In this document: positions 26,401 to 45,500 of the stretch, piece after piece
How positions within the stretch are numbered: position 1 is the first letter of the stretch
Layout of the letters: every line of letters starts with the position of its first letter
Assembly (NCBI RefSeq): GCF_000003815.2
Contig: NC_049982.1
Span: 4,981,469-5,045,468, forward strand
Direction of reading: 5' to 3'
DNA length: 64,000 bases
Origin: Branchiostoma floridae
Lineage: Eukaryota; Chordata; Leptocardii; Amphioxiformes; Branchiostomatidae
Program-made: the position numbers and the translations under genes
Notes under the pieces: model-generated
What the model was told of the DNA's origin: nothing
Seen by the model: the letters and a program-made list of their open reading frames with translations, nothing else
Databases searched by the model: none

Positions 26401-29400
26401 GGTGATGCGCAGGAAGATGATGTACCACAGCAGGTTGTCACGGTGACGGTTCACCTGCAGGAGACGGACAGGCGTCAATCATCCGTGTCAAAACTTGAGG
26501 ACTATAAAGATAAAGGTAGTACTGAAGCCTCTAAAAACAACTTGATTAAAAAGTAATACAGTCAAACCTGCCCGAGCGACCACCTCTTCTCAGCGACCAC
26601 CTGGCCATTTCGACCGCTTTTTCTCGGTCCCGATTTATTTTTCCATTGACGTAAGCATTAAGCGACCTTTTCTCAACGACCACCTGGCCAACGCGACCAC
26701 GACCGGCCAAAATTGGGACCTATAACGACCGCATCATTTTGAAGATTAAGGTTTTCATCGATTTTTTATGATAATTAGCGCGATTTTGTGCCGAAATCGG
26801 CCAGTTTGCGTCGGATTTTGGGGTTAAATTTACAGTTTACAGTGTGCGTGTTGTATTTGACATTAAAGACCTCGCTTCTTTGCGTGCGTGCAGTGTGCTT
26901 GCTATTTGCCATTAAACGCAACGGCAACCATTTATACTTTGCATCGGGCATGTTTTGAGTCGATACTCTTCTCAGCGACCACCTGTCCAAATCGACAGCT
27001 TTTTCCCGGTCCTCCGAGTGGTCGTCTTGGGCAGGTTTGACTGTATCTCCCACCAAATAATTGCTTTTGCTAAAGATATCAATCAAAAAGTTCTCTCAGT
27101 TAAATCCATGGAGAATACCACTTAAGAGATGGATAAACAGCTTGAAAGCACAAACTACAAAGTGCAGAGTCTGTCTGTAATCAAGCCACATCTGTATGGT
27201 AACAACTGGATAGTTAGTGTGTGTGTGTGTACATGTGTATGTGTGTGAGTGAGCTTTAATACGCTATTTTTTTCAAAACCTCCCTATGGACTTTTCTGTT
27301 CACACATACACTCTTCCTAGTCCATACTTACCGTTGCTGACCACTGCTTGACCCTGTCGGGGATGTAGCGCAGGACAAGTCGTCGCCCCACCAGATATGA
27401 CAATAAATAGCAGAAAGAGGCACCTGTCGCAGAACACTGTGGAAACAAAAAATATTCATGAGTTGAAATCGACATTTGAAAAAGAGTAGGGGGATGCCCC
27501 GGTCTGCGATGGTGCAAATTGTTCTATCTGGAGTTGGTGATTCACTACAAATCACCCAGATAGAGGCCTGGCTAACCTCCGTTTCGTATCAGGCTCCATG
27601 TTGTATCAGGCAAACATGTCAGTAATTGCTGATTCCTTGGCAGATGGACATAATTGGAAGAACGAATGAATGAATGAATAAATGAGTAATAATGAATGAA
27701 TAAACTTCTAAGAACAGAACAACAACAGGTTGACTCACCAAGCAAACGATGAAGAGTGCCAGAGGGAAGGGGAACATGTAGCCTATCAGGATGCTGAGGA
27801 AGATGGACCCTGGTATGGCAAATGTTTGTAAACTGGGAGCAGCAAGTCAAGGAAAGTCAAACTACAAATTATATAAATGACTGAACGAGTGACTTTAAAC
27901 TTGTGCAATGTGAACATGCTGGTTTTTAGAAGCCCTAAAATTATTAAATGTAATACAAATCTTTATGTTGAAAATGTTTAGAATATTGATTATAATTTTA
28001 ATTGTATTCCATTTTGGATATCTACAACAGATCCAGACCATACATGAACAAAAAAACTATGACACAATTCAAATGGTCACTCAACAAACTCCGTTACTCG
28101 ACAATCATATTACAGTAAATCAGAATCAGCATAACCTTCTATATGGCAAAAACATGTTATAAATCTTGGATACCAAAGCTCTTTGTACACAATCAAGTGT
28201 TCTCATCTAGACGACACTTCAGTGATAGTTTCTTAACTTACAAGTGTTTTAAGCTAGACAACACATCATTTATAGTCTGTTATCTTAATATTGACCAGTT
28301 AAAAAAACCCGCATGTGTTTTATTGTTATCCAGTAGATTACCTACCTGATGAAAAAATTATATTTGGGGATGTTTAAAGTTAAACCTTTGCAAATATTCA
28401 AGCATCTTGCGACAGAAAGGATACAATATATAAGTGACAATCACTCCTGCCATGACTTCATAGTAGTACGCCTCCTTGTATGCTGACAGCACACGTCCGA
28501 GTGCTTTGGCATCTTCTATGTTTCTTGGTAATTTCACTGCTGCTCTCTCCTCTCTGTTGAAATAAAAAATAGATGATAAAGACATATGTGTAGACTAGTG
28601 AGGAATGGTGTGCTGCCAGGGGCTCACTCATTCAATCATTTATTCATTTCATAAGTTGAAAGTTCCTCTGTGTTGGTAGGGATGACGGAGGGCGCAATAG
28701 ACTATGATCCACTGCTTAACGAGTCATGTGTGCTACTTAACTTGATGTCACAGAAGCAGTGGATTGTCCTTTCTTTGATAAAGACTAGAATCAATCAATC
28801 GAAAATTTGAGTAAGTCCAATTTTTTGTGCTAGAATTTTAGTGCAATTTTATCCTAAATTATTCATTTCATCTTTGAGCTCTGACATTAAAGTTGTGCAG
28901 CCCCTTCAATTTCTAAGGACCCCAAACATAGAAATCGTATTCCTTCTTGATCTGAAGACAAATATTCATATAGCTTCCAGTACATATAAGGTGGGTTTAC
29001 TCACTCCTTCAGATCTGGAAAGTTCCAGTAGACGAGACCTAAGACAACCAGAGATGCCAGGAAGATGAAGGCGAGGATGGTGAAGTTTTTGGACGACTCT
29101 TCTTGGCTGATATCTCCAGGTCTACTGGTGTTGCCTTTGTCTGGAAAAGAAGAAGAAAAATGAATTGAGAATAAAGGAAGGGCCATAATTTCCATCATCT
29201 TCCCAGAGGTAAAAGTGAAAGGAGCTAAACACTTCAAGACAACGATAATAAGGCCAATCTTAACATTTCATTTCTTCTTCCGGATCCCTTGGATATATTG
29301 TCTTCAATTTTGCTGTTTCCTGAACAAAAACAAATTACTATTCAATAAAAATAGCAATATCACTTTGACATGACCACCCCTGTTGAGCATCTTTCGTTAT

Positions 29401-29676
29401 ATGGCTATCTTTTGTAATGGTAACAACATATCAACTTCATATGGCCCAAAGAAACATACGAGATGACATGTCATGGTTACCTCCTGGTTCTTCGCGGGCC
29501 GTTTCTGAGCCCTCTGCGCCGGACCTGGACAAACCCTGGCGTTCCCTCATCAGAGGCGGTCTCGGTGTAGCTCCGAGAGGACTAGGAGGGCGCACGGTGT
29601 TTCCTGGGACGTGGTTTTCCGCCGAACCTGCGGCCAAGCCGGGATCAGACGACTTTTCTGACTGGGAGGCGGCCAT
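23457..29676 (-). CDS. TMEM41B: TMEM41B, ER lipid scramblase with VTT/DedA domain
   Basis: Complete seven-exon gene: 29676-29481, 29140-29005, 28553-28425, 27832-27739, 27436-27332, 26454-26316 and 23626-23457. All borders are GT-AG, and the joined frame is 969 nt, 322 residues (human about 291). The N-terminus is long, polar and poorly conserved. A membrane segment follows (ILAFIFLASLVVLGLVYW), then EERAAVKLPRNIEDAKALG, the loop LQTFAIPGSIFLSIL, SATGASFCYLLSYLVGR, and the DedA-type signature FLRITPFLPNWFINITSP. The end is LKEKFD. The family protein is an ER membrane phospholipid scramblase needed for autophagosome formation and lipid mobilisation, and is related to VMP1. The last intron (26315-23627) holds the hAT-type insertion. 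The gene is divergent from TTLL1, about 500 bp between start codons. Confidence 0.97.
24060..24294. mobile_element. Older repeat, left half (split by the hAT-type insertion)
   Basis: Contains GGGCAAGTGAAA, GTTCGGGCAAGTACAT and CCACTTGTCCGATCGGGCAAG words that recur, partly inverted, at 26143-26260 on the other side of the insertion. The two parts together look like one older element of roughly 350 bp; its exact ends are not clear. Confidence 0.5.
24295..26134. mobile_element. Non-autonomous hAT-type element with 8-bp target duplication
   Basis: The left end is CAGCGTTCCCGCCAGG and the right end its reverse complement CCTGGCGGGAACGCTG. Both sides are flanked by the same 8 bp, TATACTAG (24287-24294 and 26135-26142). 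An 8-bp duplication with CAG-type ends is diagnostic of the hAT superfamily. Subterminal ATGCGTCC words are also inverted. The 1.84-kb interior has a GC-rich hairpin-prone stretch (24345-24425, GCGCCGGAGGCGC and GCGCCGCAGGCGC) and no recognisable transposase; the 114-residue ORF at 24700-25044 resembles nothing I know. It sits in the last intron of TMEM41B. Confidence 0.88.
26559..27043. mobile_element. Tigger-like inverted-repeat element, copy 1
   Basis: Ends CAGTCAAACCTGCCCGAGCG and inverse CTTGGGCAGGTTTGACTG, flanked by TA. The interior repeats CAGCGACCACCTG, GGCCA and related words. It is 485 bp with no transposase. The end sequence matches the element at 59253-60021. It lies in the TMEM41B intron between exons 5 and 6. 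Confidence 0.8.
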
Positions 29677-38615
<8,939 letters not shown>

Positions 38616-39879
38616 TGAAAGAACAAGGAACACTGCAAGACACAGGAGCCTGGAGGCTGGACACCAAGTCGTCTTTCACTGACTGGTCACTGCCGACTAA
38701 ATGGAAGTAAGACAGAGACTGGGAACGCTACAGAACGCTTGATCTGGACATCAAGTCTTCTTTCACAGGCACCAACAACGACTACATGGAAGTAGGGTGT
38801 ATATATATATAGATGTAGTGGCTAGGAACACTACAGAATGCTTGATCTGGACACCAAGTATTCAAATAGGATAGAGACCGGGACACTACAAAACACATGA
38901 TCTAGACTCAAAGTCTTCTTTCACTGGCAGGCGGCCTCCTACTACATGGAAATGATAAAAGAAAAATGAACACTATAAAACACAATAGCCTGTCCCTAGA
39001 CACCAACTCTTATTTCACAAGCAGGCCTCAGGAAGTAGGATAGGGACTAGGAATGCTACAGAACACTCGATCTGGACATGAAGCCTCTGCCTGCTACATG
39101 AAAGTAATGAAAGAAAAAAAAATGAAAACCGTAAAACACAGGAGCCAGGATAGGTACACCAAGTGTTCCTTCACGGGCAAGCCGCCACCTACTACATGGA
39201 AGTAATGAAGGAACTGCAAAATATGTTATCTGGACACCAAGTCTTCTTTCACAGGCACCTCTGCCTTCTACATGGAAGTAGGATAGAGGCTGATTGAATG
39301 CTACAGAACGCATGATCTGGACACAAAGTCCTCTTCCTCCACAAACTACTGGAAGTAGGATAGAGACTAAGAACACTATCACAGTCATGAAGTAATGGAA
39401 GAACGAAGAACGCTGCAAAACACAGGAGCCTGGAGGCTGGGCATGCACCAAGTCTTCTTTGACAGGCAGGCCTTCATCAACAACGTGGAAGTGTCATTCA
39501 AGGAATGGCATTTTACAGTATCTGGACACCAAGTCTTCCCTCACAAAATACAGTCAAGGAAGGGACGCCAAAGCAGGGATCCTCTGACAATGTGGATGCC
39601 TCCACCTACTACATGGAAGTAATGAAAGAACAATGAACATTGCAAAACACAGGAGCCTGGAGGCAAGGCTCCAAGTCTTTTACAGGCAGGCCTCCACCTA
39701 CTGAAAAGGAAGAACATTGAACACTGCAGGACACAGGACCTCGGAGGCTGGACATCAAGTCTTCTTTCTCAGGCAGACCTCTGCCGACAACATGGCAATA
39801 GGTTAGGGAATAGGGATTAGGAACGCTACAGAACAATGGATCTGGACATGAAATCTTCTTTCACCGTAACGCACCCTAA
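38616..39879 (+). repeat. Degenerate tandem array derived from the TTLL1 last-exon coding end
   Basis: Right after the TTLL1 stop codon come about a dozen or more diverged copies, 80-100 bp each, of the coding end: GGACACCAAGTCTTCTTTCAC, GGCAGGCCTCCGCCTACTAC, ATGGAAGTAATGAAAGAACA and ACACAGGAGCCTGGAGGCT recur in order. The ancestral unit therefore includes the last codons and the stop codon of TTLL1. The copies lie in the 3' UTR or just beyond it. ORFs on either strand here are by-products of the repeat. Confidence 0.85.
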
Positions 39880-40067
39880 TACCCCCTCACATGTAGCGAA
39901 AATCGATCGGACGGCGAGTCTGCGAGCTCTAAATTACGAGGAGGCATGTCCCTGACGGGAAGGGGGAACTCTGCCATTTCTTCGTCGGCATCAGGGTCAT
40001 GCCTCCTCGTAATTCAGAGCTTGCAGACTCGTCGTCCGATCGATTTTCGCTACATGTGAGGGGGGTA
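39880..40067. mobile_element. Near-perfect hairpin MITE at the end of the TTLL1-derived array
   Basis: The left arm TACCCCCTCACATGTAGCG with AAAATCGATCGGACG is matched by the inverse right arm CGTCCGATCGATTTTCGCTA. The arms are about 75 bp with a loop around 39955-39990. Flanking sequence on the right resumes the tandem array (GGAACACTGCAAAA), so it inserted into the array. Confidence 0.8.
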
Positions 40068-41734
40068 TAAGGAACACTGCAAAATACAGGTAGCTCTGCT
40101 TACCATATGGAAATAGGATGGGGACAAGGAACACTGCTGAGTAGAGTCGGGATCCAAACACGGAAAAACACGGCAGATCTGCATGGGAATAGGAAAGGAA
40201 CCAATTAAAGCACATTGCATGTAAAGTACATCCAGGATTTTGTCTACTTGATACCCGAAAGTACCATATAGATATTGTCTATTATATAGACAATGTAATT
40301 TTGGCCTGTAAGAATGCTCTGTTATCAGTGGTAGCCACTAAACAGATCCTGACCTACATGTTCATGACTGGCTTAAGGAAGAATAGGTATATATAACACT
40401 GTGTTAACTGATGCCTTGACACTGTGAGGTAGCATTTTTACACCAATTGAGCCAAGAGTTGTTTCACCGAAATATGTCTGTCTATATATAAATATATGTA
40501 TAACTATAAAGAAAGACTTACCATTCCATGTAGATTGAGGCAAAGTTTTATTGAAGATGATATTGTGTATATTTGCTTTGAGTAAGCTTTATTATACACT
40601 GCGAATGCTGGACCATGTACAGACACCATCTTCCAGTTCTGTGTGTCTACTTGGTTTGGCCCCTTTCTTGTATATTATCATATAGCCAGGGGACGTGGGC
40701 CAATCAGAAGGCCCCATTTCATGCTGGTTATGACGCCGTAACAGCCGTGCATTAAATTTTTGATTATCACATATGTGATAAAACTTTTGAAAGTTTAAAC
40801 CAATCAGGAGGACAGACAAATAGGGCGCTGGCCAATCAGAATGAGATATCCAGGAATCGTCCATCTGCCAAGATAGGGGAATAAGTACAGGCATGGCAGG
40901 GGGGATGGCTCCCTCTATTAACATCGGTAGTGCGTGTTTCTTTGTTCAAAGAAAACATTTGCTGTCTTAAAACAACATTGAATTACCTATAATATTTAAG
41001 ACAATAAAATCTATTTCAAGTCATGTAACATAATGAATCGACTTTGTTCTTATTTTAAGCCTTGGAACAGAAATACATTTCACGTACAAGTTTTATGTTG
41101 TTCAAATTCACTGTTCAAATATATGTACTGAATAAAAGATGTATGTTTAAGAAAAGAATTTGTCGCTCCTACTCAACTGGAAACTCTAATCTACTCTTAA
41201 ATGGGTCAGTGTGGGTAGGCTATATGATAATAGGGTTAATGACCCACCTGTTCCTCGGTATATATGGTGTCATAACGCCTGGTCCTTTGCTATAACCACC
41301 TCATAAAACGGTTTTATTCGGTGGTTATAGCAAAGGCCCAGGCGTTATGACACCATATACACCTCGGGGCGGGTCATTAACCCTTAATTATTAGTCTTTT
41401 GGAGGGAATTTGTTACAGTGATTGTAAATACAGATTTAAGCATGGAACAGTTTGCACGTTTGGTTGGAGTTGCACCACATTGCATAATAAAAGAATTCAA
41501 ACAACACACAGTCACAGGTACTATAAAATGTGTATTTTTCTTTGCAAGTAGAATAATTTGAAGTGGAATATTGTGCTCAGTACTAGTATGCCATAGTTCC
41601 TTTCATAAACGAGGTATAATGAAAAAGGACAAGACATAGTTATCAACAGCCTGTAGATTCACTCAGTGTGTTCCCCTATGAATTGCTCTTGAAAATTCCG
41701 AAATGCACACAAAAAATGTACGGTCTTATTGTAA
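40068..41734. other. Intergenic region between TTLL1 and the lectin gene
   Basis: The last copies of the TTLL1-derived array fade out by about 40200. Three CCAATCA boxes lie at 40699-40860, but no coding sequence can be tied to them. A small hairpin element is at 41232-41385. Otherwise nothing recognisable. Confidence 0.5.
41232..41385. mobile_element. Hairpin MITE
   Basis: AGGGTTAATGACCCACC and inverse GGGTCATTAACCCT bound an almost complete palindrome (GGTGTCATAACGCCTGG and inverse inside). It is about 150 bp, with a loop at the AAAACGGTTTTA centre. No ORF. Confidence 0.75.
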
Positions 41735-42110
41735 ATGTCAAGTAACTAGAAGAGAAATCTTTATATAAGAATGAACACGTGGACAAACATTTTGACATGT
41801 CTCCACAATGAGAATAGCATTTTGTCTAGCATCGCGGGAGAACTTACTTGACAATTTTAACGAGCCAAGGAGGAAACACTCCGAAAATTGCAAAATATCA
41901 ATTACATAGAGCCGACGAAAACACTTTATCAAATGCACAAAGTCCTAGTCTGTAATCAGATATTACGCACACAGACTTCTTAATGGGAAAAGGACCTCTA
42001 AGTCTTGCGTCCTTTAAATTGGCCGTGGAGGCGAAATGTCTGGTTGGTTCTTTTTTTCTAGCATATCAGTCGTGATCAACGGACACAGCCCATGAAGGAA
42101 AAAAAAACAC
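41735..42110 (+). promoter_or_regulatory. 5' block of the lectin gene shared with the TSP1/EGF genes
   Basis: TTTATTGTAAATGTCAAGTA, CAAGGAGGAAACACTCC, GAGCCGACGAAAACACT, TATCAAATGC(A/C)CAAAGTCCT, CCTCTAAGTCTTGCGTCC and GGCCGTG recur in the same order 5' of genes B, C and D (best at 51930-52380). It lies about 470 bp before the lectin start codon. I read it as a shared upstream promoter or leader region; an old repeat is the alternative. Confidence 0.6.
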
Positions 42111-42281
42111 ATTTTTTTCTGAGACCTAACCTTGTCGATCCTGACTATTCATAATCATGACACTTAGCTACGTGTTAATGACGCCACCTGACGTGTAAAA
42201 ATGTATTCACTATATCTGATACTTTTACAAGCATGATTAAAAAGAAAGTTTTTTTTAGAAAAGATTGTTTTTGATACGGTA

Positions 42282-42349
42282 TTAGCTCGCCGAAAATAAT
42301 TTCATCAGGTTGGTAGATCATAGGACATAAGAATTTTCTTTTACACAAC
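42282..42349 (+). repeat. Partial copy of MITE family 2 (left end)
   Basis: CCGAAAATAATTTCATCAGG, TTGGTAGATCATAGGA and TTACACAACCAGT match the left ends of the fuller copies at 43966-44180 and 47406-47617. Confidence 0.55.
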
Positions 42350-42583
42350 CAGTTCTTTCTCACCTGCTGACGTTTCGCATTACCTCTCTTTCTCATTTAC
42401 TGTACCAAGCAAAGAAAACGATTACGTGGCTGTATGATTTGTCTCAAGTTCAAGATCGTGACTGTGCTGTTTGCCACCCACTCAATGCAATTTTTTTCAT
42501 CTTTGGTCTCTTTATTTTTCACATTGTGTTCTGGAACCTGCCTGACGCAGGGCGTGTATATTTTGCTGTCCAGAAATCTGACA

Positions 42584-45500
42584 ATGCCGGGAGATAAAAA
42601 GCCGTCCCAGACTGGTGACACAGGTAAACATTTTGAGATATCTTTTATCTACACATGTCAGCTGCCAGGTGGACGGGGTTGCTTTTCAGAAATCTTTGTG
42701 TAAAATCTAAGATTTGAAATTGCATAGTGCCTTTCTTAGCGTAGAACGTGTTTTTTTTTCATCTTTTCCAAATAACCGTTGACTGAGGCATGAAGCTTGA
42801 GAGATACATTTTTATGACGAAAATATTGTGATGTTATAAAATTTCAGGATGATCAAGCAATGTTTTCCTCTCGAAAGCATATTTTCACGATGGTAGTTTC
42901 CAAAATGGTCCTACGCTTACTGTGGCGTCATCACCAGTCATATTATGATTACCATACGACAAAAAAACTCGAGTCTGAAGATTGATGATGCTATGTACAA
43001 TTCGTCGCAGACGCGTTTGTTTTTTCATAAACTTTTACCATAGTTGTAAATATATGCTTGTAAAAATAATGTTGTATTTTGATTTCATGAAATCTTTAAG
43101 CAACTGTTCTTCCCCTAGATACATGCATACCGTCGGTGCCATTTTAATTTTGCAATTTTCCTCTAGGCACCACACCCATGCAGCAGCCGCAGACTGATTG
43201 GCAGGTACGTGCGGACGCTGCTGCGAGTATACCCAACCCCATGTACGCCTGCAAAGCAGGTAAGACTATGTAATACTGCTGCGGTTTTTACCCTTTTTGT
43301 CCCAATACAGTAAAAGCCAGTTAATTGCACAACGGATAATCGCACACTTCTGTTAATTGCACGAAATCCCAAAATCCATTGGTGGTGCGGTCCAGCTTAA
43401 TAACTTCGCTTTGTTGCACCATTCGAATAATTGCACGAAAAGCACTGTCAAATGCGGTGTGCAGTTAAGCGGCTTCTACTGTACTGTCTTGTCCTGCTGG
43501 GTCTGATCACATTCGCCGTACGATTGTCGTACGATCACAAATTGATGATGAAATGTACAATAACAATTCGTCGCTGACGCGTTTGTGTTATAGTATTTTT
43601 TTTATAATAGTAAACATATATTTGTAAAAAAAATAATGTTGTAAAGTATTTTGATTTTATGAAATCACGAAGCAACTGTTGTTCTCCTAGATACATACCG
43701 TCGGTACCATTTTGATTTTGCAATTTCCCTCAAGGCGCCACACCCATGCAGCAGCCGCAGACTGATTGGCAGTCACGTGCGGACGCCGCTGCGAGTAAAC
43801 CAAACCCTTTGTACGCCTCCGGAGCAGGTAAAACTCTGCAATCCTGCGAGTATTTTTGTCCTGATACTGTCTTGTCCTGCTGGGTCTGATCACATTCGCT
43901 GTACGATTGTCGTACGATCACAAAATGATCGCCTCCGAAAATAGTTTCATCGGGTTGGTAGAATATAGGATGAGGGGGAATCCTTATTACACAACCAGTA
44001 GGTACGTTACTTACATTGGGACTGTTTTCTTGTCGCAAAAGCGCCACCTAAATCGGCTACATATAGCGGTGAGAAGCAGAACTCCAGTGAGAAGCTCTGA
44101 CGAAGGTGTCTGAGAGACATCGAAACGTAAGCAATGCAAGTACCTACTGGTTGTGTACTAAGAATTCTCCCTCATCCTACAAAATGATTGCATTCCTGAG
44201 ATAGTCCTGTATGCGCCATACAAATTCAGCTGTAATTTTACGGAAAAGTCTGTTTTACATCCTTGGTGGTTCATTCTGTGACAGACTAGTGCTAACAATG
44301 ATAATAATTTAACTTCAGTTATTGTAAAGACTGTAGCTGAACAGTCAAACAATTGGGTATTACTTAGTCTTTTGTGTTGGAAATTACAATGGACCGATCC
44401 CAAAACCCCGCCCCCTGTTCGATCATGGTCCTATTTCGAACACCTCCGTCAAAAATAGCCATTTCTGTCCAATGGGGCAGTTTTGACGGAGGTGTTCGAA
44501 ATAGAATAGGTGGTTCTATCTGTTCGATATGGCGTTCGACAGGATTGGTCCATTCCAAGCCAAAAAGAACACTATTGTTTTCTGACAGACCGCACGAGTC
44601 AGGGTGGATCTGGCGGCCGCGGTGCCCTCTGTAGCTTCATCCTCTCCAACCGCAGCTGCATGACCGCCGGCATTGCCGTGCTGGTGAGCCTGATCGCTGT
44701 GGGACTTGTCCCTCTGGCGGTCGACATCAATAAAGAGGTAAACAGCCCTGCACTACAAGCTTGTTGTAAATTAGCATGAAAGTTCATCTGTGTTGGTAGA
44801 ATGCAGTATAGAAAAATATAGGGACTTTCCCCCTATAGTGGTAATTTCAGTGTTGGAGGTAAAGTGTTAGCATTTCTGTAATTGTTAATTAATTTTTCTG
44901 CTCATCAAGCCAGAATTTCCAACTTTTCTTTCTTATTTTTTTTTGTGATGTACGCATATAACGTTTATTCGTCTATAGGAGATGTCTGAACTGTCCACAG
45001 CTGTTGACGCCGTTATGCGCGACCAAGACATCATGTCCACCACTGTTGACGCCTTGAAGCGCGAACAAAACCACATTTCCACCACTGTTGACGCCTTGAA
45101 GCGCGATGAAGACGACATGCGCCAACTTTCCACCAGTGTTGACGCTTTGAAGCGCAATGAAGACGACATGCGCCAACTTTCCACCACTGTTGACGCCCTG
45201 AAGCTCGGCCTGGAAAAGGAACGAAACCGAACCACCGCCTTGGAGCAGCGTCTTCAGGAGATGAATATGACGCCAGCTGCAGGTAAGTTGGGTCTTAGTT
45301 GCTATGTGTACTGTTTGTGCACCTGATGGCATATTGGGCAGCATCTTTAGTATAATAGCGAGACAATTTGTGGCACTGACTATTATTTATTCCAGTAAAT
45401 GATATCAATCATTTACCTTTAGTTAGCAAAAAGTCCTATGAAGTATTTTCTTGCATTGATGGATAAATTACATCTTTGGTGGTATCGATTGTCATATTTT

